Assembly: GCF_028640845.1 (NCBI RefSeq)
Contig: NC_080543.1
Location: 4,150,459-4,214,458 of the forward strand
DNA length: 64,000 nucleotides
Direction of reading: 5' to 3'
DNA from: Ahaetulla prasina
Lineage: Eukaryota > Chordata > Lepidosauria > Squamata > Colubridae
The notes under the pieces are model-generated. The model had not been told where the DNA came from. It made no database searches and saw only the letters and a program-made list of their open reading frames with translations. Below are positions 21,680 to 32,503 of the stretch, piece by piece. Position numbers and translations under genes: made by a program. Position 1 is the first letter of the stretch, and every line of letters starts with the position of its first letter.

Positions 21680-22284
21680 TATATATATAGATATATGTGT
21701 GTGTGTGTGTGAAAGGCACTTCTTCGCGTGTCAACTCTCGTTTTGCTGTGTGATGCACAAACACATTCCTACAAGGGCACCTTTCATCGCTGCTTCTATT
21801 CAGGAGAGCCAAACGGAAATATTTTCTTCTGAAAATTCAGGGATTGCAAAGGAATTTGGCCAAAAAAGGCTGTGGCAGACATCGTCGGAAATTTGGCACG
21901 GGATTCTCCCGACTGGGTTATTTACATGGAAATAAAGATCCTTACCAAATGGTGGTTGGTTAGACTTTGGGTTAGGATAGGAAGGTTTTTTTTGGGGGGG
22001 GGTGGTAGTGGGTAAATATGTAATCATTCTCAGGTCGCACCCCTTAAAACACTCTGCAAGTTTTGTGGGTGCCTTCCCCAACCGCAACACGATCCGGAGG
22101 GATTTTCCTGGTAGATGAAGTAGCTTAGGAAATTCCTGTCTGAAAAGACTTTTACAGTTTTCAGGAGAGGGAGTAGCTGTCCATCAAGGCAAGATTGTGG
22201 AAGGGGGGAAAATAAATAAAATAAAATAAAATAAAATAAAATAAATAAATGAATACTTCTCCACTTGGGAGTTATTCGTTCAAT
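21680..22284. other. MAP6 intron 3, unassigned
   Basis: A short (AAATA)n run at 22210-22250. Nothing else is recognised. Confidence 0.4.
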
Positions 22285-22512
22285 GCGGAGTTCTTCATAT
22301 TCTCGGAGCTGGGTTGCTTTCTTGTAGACGTTTCATTACCCAGCTAAGTAACATCATCAATGCTAGAAGGGAATGGCGGTTTTGCTCTCCAATTATAAAC
22401 CCCACTCCCTTCTAGCACTGATGATGTTACCCGGTTGGGTAAAAAAACGTCTGCAAGAAAACAGTTGAGCTCACAGAGCTCAAGGACCCCGCGGTTCAAT
22501 CCCGAGCTAAAA
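22285..22512. repeat. Fold-back repeat (cactgatgatgttac family)
   Basis: 'gacgtttcattacccagcta' and 'ccggttgggtaaaaaaacgt' are inverted around 'ctagaagggaatgg'. Confidence 0.75.
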
Positions 22513-22744
22513 ACATTCTATCAAAACAAGTTAAATAAAATATAAACACTTCTTGATCCCTGCAAAATCTGTACAGTAATGAAATATAAAGGATCCCCCT
22601 TCTCCTTCTTATGGATACAGAAGCAGCAGCAGTCATCTACAAGTGTTTTCAATTTGCTGGTTAACACCCAAGTGTCTCTTTTAATTCCGGGCATGAAGCG
22701 TCTGGTTTTTATGTTCTATGCCAATGTTATATTCTCTTTGGTGT

Positions 22745-22918
22745 TTCTCAAATTTGGCCATTTTAAGACATGTGGACTTCAACTCCCGGAATCCTCCAGC
22801 CGGCATGACTGGCTGGGAGATGCTGGGAGTTGAAGTCCACCCATGCTGGCGTGGGGGAATTCTGGGAGTTGAAGTCCACGTGTCTTAAAGTAGTCAAATT
22901 CGAAAACTACAGCTTTAG
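22745..22918. mobile_element. Fold-back hAT-like MITE with extra arm
   Basis: 'ttaagacatgtggacttcaa' and 'ttgaagtccacgtgtcttaa' flank a duplicated 'ctgggagttgaagtccac'. Confidence 0.8.
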
Positions 22919-23138
22919 GCCTTCCTTTCCAAATTGGTGCCCTGCAGATGTGCCAGTCCCAAGGGTCCATTCAAAGTTGCAATACTGAATGGAGACAAAA
23001 TTATGCAAGTTACCTGCTGCTCATTTTTTTTTTTTTTTACAAATCTTACAAACATTCAGTTTTTTGGGGAGGAAAAATTACAAAAAAAGAGAGAAAATGT
23101 TGCTCGCAATTGGGTGCGCGATTGCTACCTGTTGCTCC

Positions 23139-23169
<31 letters not shown>

Positions 23170-23924
23170 TATTTAATTATTGTCATTTTGTCTGACTGGT
23201 CCAGAAGGGTCTCTAACGATGAGATGGGGAGCTGATGGAGAATTTATCCAAATCATGTCTTTTTTTTTGTACATTAATTCCACGAACGTCCGCAAATTTT
23301 TCTCAGTTACAACACATTTTCAACTATGCAGCATATTGAGAACTGCAATATAAAAAAAAAAAGACAAGTTTTATTTCAACTCTTGATTGCAAAAAATGTT
23401 TACTGAAATGCGTTCAGTGATGAACGAAATGAAATTCTTCCCCAATTCTAGTTTTGGGTTAACTGTTTGGGCACCATTGGGAAACGATTGCTGTCGATCA
23501 ACTGGATTATTTTTTTTCTTCTTCTTCTTTTTTTGTAAAAAGAAGATTCTTGTCTTGTAATTCCTTTGCATTCCTTCTATAAAATCTGGCTTCTTGGCTT
23601 CTCATGTTCTTTTTTCTGCCTTCTGTTGCTTGGTCACATCATTGCTGTATATTTAGTTCTCGTACTGTACCGAATGTTCCACTCACCTTTCGCGAGATGG
23701 TGCTAAAACTCCTGTCCACGGCTTTTTGTAGATATTCCATCCTCTTTGACTTTGTGCAAAGAAAGAGATTGAAATAAACACCACAATCACCTGCTTTGCT
23801 CACATTTGCAGTATTTGTGTTAAGAAATGGGGACGGGGGGGATGGGGGGGGACATACGACACTCCATTAACCATCTGGGGTCATAACACGGGAGACGGAT
23901 CCAGAAGGTGAGATGGGGGAGCTG
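22919..23924 (+). other. Unique A/T-rich sequence with a polyadenylation-like end; possible 3'UTR
   Basis: From about 23240 to 23790 the sequence is non-repetitive and A/T-rich. It ends with AATAAA at 23773-23778 followed by 'caccacaatcacctgc'. This would suit the 3' end of a long untranslated region from the MAP6 exon 3 stop at 17165. Transcription cannot be shown from sequence. A (TA)n run lies at 23139-23164. Confidence 0.3.
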
Positions 23925-24832
23925 TATTTATTTATTTATTAGATTTTTATCCTGCCTTTATTACTTTGTAAGTAACCCAAGGCGGCAAACATACACAATA
24001 CTCCTTCCTCCTCCTATTTTTCCGCACAACGACCTTGTGAGGTGGGTTCGGCTGAGAGAGGGTGGGGGGATTGGGCCAAAGTCATCCAGCTGCCTTTCAT
24101 GCCCAAGGCAGAACTAGAATTCACAGCCTCCTGGTGATTGGCTCAAAGTCATCCAGCTGCCTTTCATGCCCAAGGCAGAACTAGAATTCACAGTCTCCTG
24201 GCGATTGGCTCAAAGTCATCCAGCTGGCTTTCGTGCCCAAGGCAGAACTAGAATTCACAGTCTCCTGGTGATTGGCTCAAAGTCATCCAGCTGGCTTTCA
24301 TGCCCAAAACAGAACTAGAATTCACAGTCTCCTGGTGATTGGCTCAAAGTCATCCAGCTGGCTTTCATGCCCAAGGCAGAACTAGAACTCACCATCTCCT
24401 GGTGATTGGCTCAAAGTCATCCAGCTGGCTTTCATGCCCAAGGCAGAACTAGAATTCACAGTCTCCTGGTGATTGGCTCAAAGTCATCCAGCTGGCTTTC
24501 ATGCCCAAAACAGAACTAGAACTCACCGTCTCCTGGTGATTGGCTCAAAGTCATCCAGCTGGCTTTCATGCCCAAGGCAGAACTAGAATTCACAATCTCC
24601 TGGTGATTGGCTCAAAGTCATCCAGCTGGCTTTCATGCCCAAAACAGAACCAGAACTCACCATCTCCTGGTGATTGGCTCAAAGTCATCCAGCTGGCTTT
24701 CATGCCCAAGGCAGAACTAGAATTCACAATCTCCTGGTGATTGGCTCAAAGTCATCCAGCTGGCTTTCATGACTAAGGTGGTACAAGAACTCGCCATATC
24801 CTGCTGCCTTAACCACTAGACCAAACTTTTAA
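23925..24832 (-). mobile_element. Sauria-type SINE with an amplified internal ~60-bp module (about 12 copies)
   Basis: The SINE tail in reverse ('gatttttatcctgcctttat') opens at 23940 and the tRNA-like head in reverse ('cttaaccactagacc') closes at about 24830. Between them, 'ctcctggtgattggctcaaa', 'gtcatccagctggctttcat' and 'gcccaaggcagaactagaat' recur about every 60 bp from 24100 to 24790. The expansion is internal to a single SINE. Confidence 0.9.
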
Positions 24833-25130
24833 TTCAGTATTCGCAAAGCTGATAAACGGCAAAAATTCTGCCTGTCGAGAGTTGCTAGTTGAATTCAGTC
24901 AATCAATCATGGCGGATAACTTATCGATTAGAAGGGGCTACTACAACATTACTCACTTCCTGGGAGTACAATGTAAAAGTCAGGCAGTTTTTTCCCCCCC
25001 AACTTTGGTAACTTGAAGATGGATGGACTTCGACTGTAGAATTGTGAGTCATTTGGTTGAGCTATAAAAATTGAAGGAAGGAAGGAACGAACGAACGAAC
25101 TCCCAGGCTTTTCCAGCAAGTGTGGCTTTT

Positions 25131-25300
25131 CTCGCGGCCAGCGGGCTCGCCACGAAAGGGTCCGGGCAGTCCCTGCGCCGAACGGAGAGAGAACAAAGAC
25201 ACGGAGTCCAATTCTCCTTGTAGTGAACGAGCCCCAAGCTAGCTCGAGACAAACTCTTTTTATTGAGGCTTTTTTGAGGGGTGGGTTACAGAGTATCAGG
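25131..25300 (-). mobile_element. Partial LTR (family B, R/U5 end)
   Basis: Near-identical to 6115-6285 ('ttctcgcggccagcgggctc', 'cacgaaagggtccgggcagt'), with the polyadenylation signal in reverse near 25255. The U3 part is missing. Confidence 0.85.
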
Positions 25301-26195
25301 ACTCTGCCTGGGGAATTCTGGGAGTTGGAAGTCCATCCATCTTCCAAGTTGAGAAACACTGACTGACACGAACAATTTTCACGCTGCATAAAACAAGGAA
25401 GACTGCTGAACGAACAGGTGGCTGATTTTGGACACGCATGGAAGGGACCTAGTCTCCTCTCATATTCATAAACAATGTAAAAATATCCTTTTTTGTGTTG
25501 GATTCCTAAATATACACCTTGAAGTTCAAATGAATATTCCAACGGTAGAAGCCAAGGTGACCTTCCTTCAGCTAATCATGAAAGATACGGTGCTGTGTTC
25601 ACACATTTCTGGTTAAAAAATTTGCTAAGGATTTAAAAAATATATATATAAAAGCTATAAAATAGTATAAATATATTATTATATCTTTTCTATAAACATA
25701 AAAGCTGAAGTGAGAAAAAGGAAAAAAGAGGAATCAAAGAGACGACCACGCAAAAAGGAAAAAACAGTAAAAGAACAATAGAAAAGTATAATAATAAAAA
25801 GTTTCTGGTTTTCTTTACAGCAATTATAAATAAAGGTATAAATTTAGCTCTTTATGGTTACCACATAACTCGATTCTTTCTATAATTTATTCGGTCTAAT
25901 CAATAAACCAAGTTGTTTATAAAAAAGAATAAAGGCAGGATATGAATAAATAAATACGTTCACACAACATCCTTCGCTGCAAAATCTACTAAGCAATCCT
26001 GCATTTATTTTTGGATCTGATTTGATTCTACTTGATTGGATTTTTATAGCTGCCCATGTCAACGAGTGACTTTTGTCTCTGTACAGCATAAAAACATAAA
26101 AACAACTGCAACGTTATAAAAGAAATCTACGGCACCCAAGAAAATAGCCATAGTACTTATAGACTGCTTCCCAATGCTTTCCAGCCCTCTAAGTC
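25301..26195. other. MAP6 intron 3, A/T-rich and mostly unassigned
   Basis: A half-MITE lies at 25300-25370 ('gggaattctgggagttggaa'). The remainder is A/T-rich with no exon signal. 25905-25950 carries a short SINE-tail-like 'aggatatgaataaataaat'. Confidence 0.4.
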
Positions 26196-26196
26196 A

Positions 26197-26328
26197 GGGG
26201 TCTCCAATCTTGGTCCCTTTAAGACTTGTGGACTTCAACTCCCAGAGTTGGGGAGCTTTGCTGGCTGAGGAACTCTGGGAATTGAAGTCCACAAGCCTTA
26301 AAGGGACCAAGGTTGGAGACTCCTGCTC
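26197..26328. mobile_element. hAT-like fold-back MITE, complete
   Basis: 'aggggtctccaatcttggtc' and 'gaccaaggttggagactcct' are terminal inverted repeats about 130 bp apart. This is the intact form of the 78-bp tandem unit seen at 40974 and 56171. Confidence 0.9.
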
Positions 26329-26329
26329 T

Positions 26330-26770
26330 AAGTGGTTTACAGAGTCAGCATATCGCCCCCCCAACAATCTGGGTCCTCATTTTACCGACGGGTGGAAGGC
26401 TGAGTCAACCTTGAGCCAGTCAAGGTCGAACTCTTGACAGGGGGCAGAGTTAGCCTTCAATACTGCATTGTAACAATTGCACCACTATGGCTTCCTTCCT
26501 TCCTTCCTTCCTTCCTTCCTTCCTTCCTTCCTTCCTTCCTTCCTTCCTTCCTTCCTTCCTTCCTTCCCAAGCAATACCCAACTTATATACCACTTCTCTC
26601 TCTTAAGCGGTTTACAGAGTCAGCGTATTTCTCCCCAACCATCTGGGTCCTCATTTTACTGACCTCAGAAGGATGGAAGGCTGAGTCCACCTTGAACCGG
26701 TCAGGATCGAATGGCAGTCGTCAGAATTAACCTGCAATACTGCATTCTCACCACTACGGTTCTTTTACTA
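26330..26770 (-). mobile_element. Two SINE fragments flanking a (TTCC)n microsatellite
   Basis: 26335-26470 and 26590-26760 both contain 'gtttacagagtcagc' and 'atctgggtcctcattttac' (SINE body in reverse). (TTCC)n occupies 26490-26566. Confidence 0.85.
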
Positions 26771-27045
26771 TGGATGTTAATACAGCCTGGAAATGGGGGT
26801 CTTAACATACTCGAGACCCCAGGCCCAGGGACACAACCAAATTTTCATAGTCTAAAGGCCAAACAGGGTTGGGGCCATCCTGATATCTGAAGGGAGAATA
26901 TTCCAGAAGGCAGGGGCCACAGCAGAAAAGACCTGGTTGCTACCAGCTGACATCCGTTGATTGGCGCACTATATCCAGCATATTTGACTGAACTAAATGA
27001 GTAGAAGCAACTGGGAAAAGACGGTCCCTAAGATTAGCTTGTGGA

Positions 27046-27386
27046 ATGCAGTGGCTCAGTGGTTCAGATGCTGAGCTTGCCGATCGAAAGGTCGGCAGTT
27101 CAGCGGTTCGAGTCCCTAGTGCCGCATAACGGGGTGAGCTCCCATGACTTGTCCCAGCTTCTGCCAACCTAGCAGTTCGAAAGCAGGTAAAAAATGCAAG
27201 TAGAAAAAATAGGGACCACCTTTGTTGGGAAGGGAACAACGTTCCGTGCACCTTTGGCGTTGAGTCATGCCGGCCACATGACCACGGAGACGTCTTTGGA
27301 TAGCGCTGGCTCTTCGGCTTTGAAACGGAGATGGGCACCGCCCCCTAGAGTCAGGAACGACTAGCACAACCTTTACCTTTTAAGAT
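27046..27386 (+). mobile_element. Second tRNA-derived SINE family
   Basis: A box 'cagtggctcagtggttcaga', B box 'agcggttcgagtccc', body 'gtcatgccggccacatgacc', tail 'gagtcaggaacgactagcac' then 'aacctttaccttt'. A reverse, more diverged copy is at 43598-43915. Confidence 0.9.
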
Positions 27387-27504
27387 TAGTTCATGGTTGA
27401 CTTTTTTAATTAGCTTGTAGCACCAACTCAACCTGTTCAAATGCTTCAATAACACAAGTAAAACCAGGAAAGGGGTTAACTCCATTCCCAGGTTAAGCCA
27501 GTTT

Positions 27505-27778
27505 TTTTTTTTTTTTGTTTACATTTATACCCCGCCCTTCTCCGAAGACTCAGGGCGGCTTACAGTGTATAAGGCAATAGTCTCATTCTATCTGTATATT
27601 TTTTTACAAAGTCAACTTATTGCCCCCAACAATCTGGGTCCTCATTTTACCTACCTTATAAAGGATGGAAGGCTGAGTCAATCTTGGGCCTGGTGGGGCT
27701 TGAACCTGCAGTAATTGCAGGCTTTGTGTTCTTAATAACAGGCCTTACCAGCCTGAGCTATCCGGCCCCTCCAGTTGT
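27505..27778 (-). mobile_element. tRNA-derived squamate SINE, minus
   Basis: 'ccgcccttctccgaagactc', 'aatctgggtcctcattttac' and 'cttgaacctgcagtaattgc' in reverse order relative to the 13729 copy. Confidence 0.92.
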
Positions 27779-27835
27779 GTGGTTGGCTGGGGAATTCTGG
27801 GAGTTGAAGTCCAGACCATCTTCAAATGGCTAAGG

Positions 27836-28172
27836 CTCACTCGGGACTTAGGGCCTCAACTGAGCCCAAAATGTCCACTGCGAATCAAGATGGTTATTAG
27901 GTGATTTTTTTTTTTGGCTTCATTTTACAACCTTTCTGGCCGCGGTCGTTAAGTGAATCCCTGCCCTTGTTAAGTTAGTAACACTGTTGCTAAGTGAATC
28001 TGGCTCCCCCCCGTTGAGTTTGCTTGTCAGAAGGTCACAAAAGGGGATCGCGTGACGCCCTCCCCCCCCCCCCAGGATACTGCAACCGTCGTAAATACGA
28101 GCCACCTGAATTTTGACAAGGATGCTACAAGAGTCGTAAGTATGAAAAACGGTCACTAAACGGCTACCTGTA
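27836..28172 (+). mobile_element. Squamate MITE
   Basis: 'gcctcaactgagcccaaaat' through 'gtatgaaaaacggtcactaa'. The termini are eroded. A fold-back MITE half is adjacent at 28175-28270. Confidence 0.75.
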
Positions 28173-28434
28173 AAGGCTTTCTCAACCTTAGCAATGTTTA
28201 AGGTGTGTGGACGTTGATGGCTGGGGAATTCTGGGAGTTGAAGTCCACACATCTTCAATTTGCTATGGTTGAGGAACTCATTATTACTAGCTGAAGTCCA
28301 GCTGTGTCACCAATCAGAATTGCTTTGAAAAGGTGCATCACAATATCACGACTTTGATTATTATTATTATTATTATTTTGCCTCCATTCATGTCAGTGAA
28401 ACCTGAGGTTGCAATTTCGGAATCCAGCAATAGC

Positions 28435-29097
28435 TAGTCCTTGACTTACAGCCACAACGGAGCCCAAAATTTTTGTTGTTAAGTGAGAAATTAAAATTTC
28501 AGAAAGTTTTGGTCCCGTTTTCCAACTTTTTTCGCTACATTTGTTAAGCGAATCGTCGCCGTTCTTATACGGGTCACACACGGTTGTTAAGTGAATCTGG
28601 CTTACCCGTTGACTTGGCTTGCGTTGTGACTCCAGCCCCCGAACCTGGCCCCATGCCCGGAAGTGACTTGGAGCCGGCCCTCCTGCCAGAAAGTGACTTG
28701 GAAAGTGAGGGGGAAGGGCCGTCAGGACTTACCTCGGGAGCACCGGCTTCCCTGGCTCAGCTCCAGGAGCCAGAAACAGGCCAGGTGGAGGAGATAATGA
28801 GGCCTCCATCCCCTGACTCTTCCCCCCCCAGGACACACCTCCAGACCCAGCTGATAGCAATCAGGCCTGGCTGGACCCTAGATTTCGTAGGCAGGAGAGG
28901 AGGGAACAACAGAAGCAAGGGTGGGGCAGGCCTAGGAAGTGCTGAGTCATGGAGCCACACCCCACAGGATATAAAAGGCAGCAAGAGCTGGTGTGTCTCT
29001 TTGTAACAGGCAAATCCTGTTACACAGGTTTCGTGTGCAATGTTGGTTTCGCCAACATTGCACTAAATGAACTGTTATCAGTCGAGAACTACCTGAA
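28435..29097 (+). mobile_element. Squamate MITE interrupted by a truncated family A LTR
   Basis: The MITE left part is 28435-28616 and its right terminus is 29062-29097 ('actaaatgaactgttatcag'). Between them lies an LTR (about 28618-29015) starting GTTGTGACTCCAGCCCC. It carries the Pro/acidic reading frame and TATA box but lacks the normal ACAGAACA end. Confidence 0.8.
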
Positions 29098-29585
29098 GTT
29101 CCATTATATTCCAACTCTTAATAGCAAAGAACCCAATCCATACAGAGTTATAGTTAACGTTAAGCTTTTATTTTTTTAAAAACCTGTATGATCACAATTA
29201 ACCAAACGCATTTGTAGGAATCCTTAGTAGGGATTCTCAGCTTCCGAATGTGAGTCCTGGTTTTTTGGCAGCTGCATTCATCCGACACGCTAAATTTAAT
29301 CCAGGTTGTGGCCTTTCCCATAAAGACGATCCCAGCTCATTGAGTTGTTTGTGCAAACTTTCAAAAAAATAAAATAAAAATAGCCTCATTCAGGAAGCAA
29401 TCAAAACAGATTGTTGTTCTTGTTCCAAGAATCTAAGCAAGCGCCCACAACTTGCACAACTGAATTTGCACAAATCAAGATAATTAATTTTTTTTAAAAA
29501 AAAATTAAATTCCACATTAGAGCAAAAATGTCCTGAAATTTCACGGGGGGCTGTAGCTGATTGCCAAATAACAAGGTGTTTTTTT
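29098..29585. other. MAP6 intron 3, unassigned
   Basis: No exon or repeat family recognised. A/T-rich runs at 29160 and 29490. Confidence 0.4.
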
Positions 29586-29589
29586 TTAA

Positions 29590-30118
29590 TTAATCCCAAA
29601 GGTGCTTTTTTTTCAGAAGGCAACTGGACTTTCTTGTTTTTTTCTTTTGAAGATGTTTCGCTTCTCATCCAAGAAGCTTCTTCAGCTCTGACAGGATGGT
29701 GGGGAAATGGTAGGATTGATACTCCTTGCAGACAGCGGGTCATTTGCATCCTTTTAGTTAGAGAGTCGTTGAGGCCACTTGGAGGTTTGTCTGTGAGTCA
29801 CCTGAGTAGTGCAAATAGGAGTGGAGCTTTCTTGGCTGCAGGATATTTTCTTCACTGTTGGCTCCACACCCATTTGCACCACTCAGGTGAGACCCTGAGG
29901 ACACAGGTAAACCCCCAAGTGGCCTCAAGGACCCTCTCAAAGGATGCAAATGACCAGCCATCTGCAAGGAGCATCAATCCTTCCCCTCCCCACCATCCAC
30001 TCAGAGCTGAAGAAGCTTCTTGGATGAGAAGAGAAACATCTTCAAAAGAAAAAAAACCAGAAAATCCAGATGCCTCCTGAAAAAGCACCTTTGGGACAAC
30101 CAAGACCAGGATGACTGA
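29590..30118. repeat. Large fold-back element (two ~250-bp inverted arms)
   Basis: The left arm reads 'ttttgaagatgtttcgcttc', 'gcttcttcagctctgacag' and 'cttgaggccacttggaggtt'. The right arm is its complement, ending 'gcctcctgaaaaagcacctt'. The arms meet around 29850. Confidence 0.85.
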
Positions 30119-30199
30119 GAATCTCTACAAGTTTTTTGTTTTTTTTAACTAACCTCAAAGGGAAAGAAAGCCTCTATTCCCCTTTTCTGTTTTTCTTTT

Positions 30200-30455
30200 T
30201 ATAATATAATATAACAACAGCGTTGGAAGGGACCTTGGAGGCCTTCTAGTCCAACCCCCTGCCCAGGCAGGAAAATCCTACACCATCTCAGTCAGATGGT
30301 TATCCAACATTTTCTTAAAAATTTCCAGTGTTGGAGCATTCACAACTTCTGCAGGCAAGTCGTTCCACATATTAATTGTTCTAACTGTCAGGAAATTTCT
30401 CCTTAGTTCTAAGTTGCTTCTTTCCTTGATCAGTTTCCACCCATTTTCTTTCTTC
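30200..30455 (-). mobile_element. CR1 LINE 3' end
   Basis: (ATAAT)n then 'gttggaagggaccttggagg' to 'cttgatcagtttccacccat'. It ends about 35 bases before the putative MAP6 terminal exon. Confidence 0.9.
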
Positions 30456-30488
30456 GCCTCATTTTTTTAAAAAATCTCTTACTTTCAG

Positions 30489-30618
30489 GGTCCCCGATAA
30501 AGCCACTGATGATACAGCTAAGGAACCTGAGTACTGTACAAGAAGAATATCCCATGGAAGCTCAGACCTGAGCAGGGACCGAAACAACCTTCTGCCCTCT
30601 TGGCGAAAGCAAATTTGA
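30489..30618 (+). CDS. MAP6: Candidate MAP6 terminal exon (42 codons)
   Basis: A splice acceptor (aaatctcttactttcag) precedes a reading frame that needs exactly one base to finish a codon. That matches the phase left by the exon 3 internal donor at 17163 (GA plus G, Glu). The frame starts VPDKATDDTAKEPEYC, stays open for 42 codons, ends SWRKQI and stops at TGA 30616-30618. AATAAA follows at 30640-30645. The composition (charged, Ser/Arg) fits a MAP6 tail. I cannot recall a matching mammalian exon, because mammalian exon 4 carries a long repeat region that is not seen here. The call rests on splice signals, phase and the polyadenylation signal. It could instead be chance. Confidence 0.5.
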
Positions 30619-30639
30619 TTTTTTTAAAAAAAAAAAATC

Positions 30640-30645
30640 AATAAA
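30640..30645 (+). promoter_or_regulatory. Polyadenylation signal AATAAA (candidate MAP6 3' end)
   Basis: It lies 22 bases after the stop of the candidate terminal exon, in an A-rich stretch, and would give a very short 3'UTR. Confidence 0.45.
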
Positions 30646-30724
30646 TGGTTGCTGAGAAGTTTCGTGGTCTTGGTCATCATTCGTGGTGGGAGGTTGAGAT
30701 GCAAACGTTGTTCCTTTTGTCTCG

Positions 30725-31110
30725 TTGAATATGAGCCAGCCGTGGGCGGCCGCAGCCAAAAAGGCTAATATGATCCTGCGTTGCATAAACAGAGGCATAG
30801 AATCAAGATCACACTTGGAATGCTGCATCCCGTTTTCGTCCCCACATTACAAAAAAAAAAAAAAAAGGTGTCGAGACTTTGGAAAAAGTGCAACTAAGAG
30901 GATTAAAGGCAGTGGTGAAATCTAAATTTCTTTCCTACCGGTTCTGTGGGTGTGGCTTCATGGGCGTGGCTTGGTGGGGGGTGTCATGTGACTGGGTGGG
31001 CGTGGCTATGTGACTGGGGGATCAAAAGACAGAAACTCAGTAACAATGTCCTGCTGGAGCAGGGTTGGACTAAATGACCCCCAGGTCCCTTCCAGCCCTG
31101 GATTATCCTC
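30725..31110 (+). mobile_element. CR1 fragment interrupted by an accggt-type element start
   Basis: CR1 frames ([20 protein letters not shown]) cover 30728-30905. 30912-31020 is the left end of the 'taccggttctgtgggtgtgg' element. The CR1 tail resumes at about 31045-31105. Confidence 0.75.
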
Positions 31111-31134
31111 TGAAGCTGCGTCTAATGCCAAGTT

Positions 31135-31335
31135 TGTAGTCCTTCCTCCGTCTCCTTTTTCCTCCCTTCCTCCCTTCCTCCCTCCCTTCCCTCCTTCCTT
31201 CCTTCCTTTCTCTCTCTCTCTCTCTCAAACGAATCCCCCACGCCCCCATTTTTTGCTTTTAAAAAAATGCTTTTAAAAGTAAAAAAAAAAAAAGCCTCTG
31301 ACCATCAGGCACCTCTGACGGAAGCCTTGTTTTAA
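31135..31335. repeat. Polypyrimidine run and short inverted repeat
   Basis: A C/T-rich tract (31138-31228) is followed by the 'gcttttaaaagta' hairpin piece also seen at 8900. Confidence 0.7.
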
Positions 31336-31344
31336 CCCTGCTGA

Positions 31345-31927
31345 TTCAGTTCTACAGAGGAATGATTGAGTCTGTCATTTGCACCTCTATAACTGTCTGG
31401 TTCGGTTCTGTAACTCAACAAGAAAAACACAGACTTCAGAGGATAATTAGAATTGCAGAAAAAATAATTGCTACCAACCTGCCTTCCATTGAGGACCTGG
31501 ATACTGCACGAATCAAGAAGAGGGCCGTGAAAATATTTGCAGATCCCTCGCATCCTGGACATAAACTCTTTCAACTCCTACCCTCAAAACGACGCTATAG
31601 AGCACTGCACACCAGAAAAACTAGACATAAGAAGAGTTTTTTCCCGAAGGCCATCACTCTGCTAAACAAATAATTCCATCAACACTGTCAAACTATTTAC
31701 TGAATCTGCACTACTATTGATCTGCTCATAGTTCCCATCACCAATCTCTTTCCATTTATGACTGTATAACTTGTTGCTGGCAATCCTTATGATTTATATT
31801 GATATATTGACCATCAGTTGTGTTGTAAATGTTGTACCTTGATGAAGGTATCTTTTCTTTTATGTACACTGAGAGCATATGCACCAAGACAAATTCCTTG
31901 TGTGTCCAATCACACTTGGCCAATAAA
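31345..31927 (+). mobile_element. L2-like LINE ORF2 C-terminus and 3'UTR
   Basis: 31362-31673 encodes a 103-residue stretch with ITVWFGSVTQQEKHRLQRII, IEDLDTARIKKRAVKIFADP and HKLFQLLPSKRRYRALHT. This is the C-terminal signature of L2/CR1-group LINEs. The 3'UTR ends 'gtccaatcacacttggccaa' and runs straight into a pentanucleotide array. Sister copies are at 33066 and 46496 and, in reverse, at 57698, 59856 and 60105. Confidence 0.92.
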
Positions 31928-32028
31928 AATTCTATTCTATTCTATTCTATTCTATTCTATTCTATTCTATTCTATTCTATTCTATTCTATTCTATTCTAT
32001 TCTATTCTATTCTATTCTATTCTATTCT
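31928..32028. repeat. (ATTCT)n microsatellite at LINE 3' end
   Basis: About 20 perfect copies directly after the LINE 3' end, consistent with microsatellite seeding by the element. Confidence 0.97.
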
Positions 32029-32269
32029 TTAAAAGCATTTTTTGACAACCTCTTTGGCTGAAGAGGTTATTAAAAAAAATTCTTAAAAAAAAAAGGCTCT
32101 GATGATCGCGTGGCTCATCTGGGCATGGGGGGGAAAGGGCAGGGATTTTTGCTACGGGTTCTCCGAACCACCTGCTGCCATTGCTACCGGATCAGGCGAT
32201 CCGGTCCGAACCGAGAGCATTTCACCCCTGATTAAAGGCCTAAAAAGTCTCCCAATGTTTAAAGGGACC

Positions 32270-32495
32270 GTCACAAAGACGAGGGTGTTGATCTAGTCTC
32301 CAAAAAGCACCAGAAGGCAGGACAAGAAACAGTGGATGGAAACTCATCAAGGAGAGAAGCAACCTGGAATGAAGGAGAAACTTCCTTAATTCCTAACAGT
32401 GGAATTCCTAACGGTGAGGACAATTAACCGGTGGAACTACTTGCCACCAGAAGTTGTGGGCGCTCCATCACTGGATGTTTTTAAGAAGAGTCTAG
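32270..32495 (+). mobile_element. CR1 LINE 3' fragment
   Basis: 'ccagaaggcaggacaagaaa' to 'cactggatgtttttaagaag'. The terminal tail is lost where a hAT MITE begins. Confidence 0.85.
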
Positions 32496-32503
32496 ACCAG
32501 TGA

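Noticed and set aside
24068..24830. Regular ~60-bp repeats as a CRISPR-like array
   Set aside because: There are no unique spacers, the repeats are contiguous, and SINE head and tail flank them. The genome is vertebrate.
28584..29006. 140-codon frame rich in Pro and Glu as a host gene
   Set aside because: It is the reading frame inside a family A LTR and recurs at five loci.
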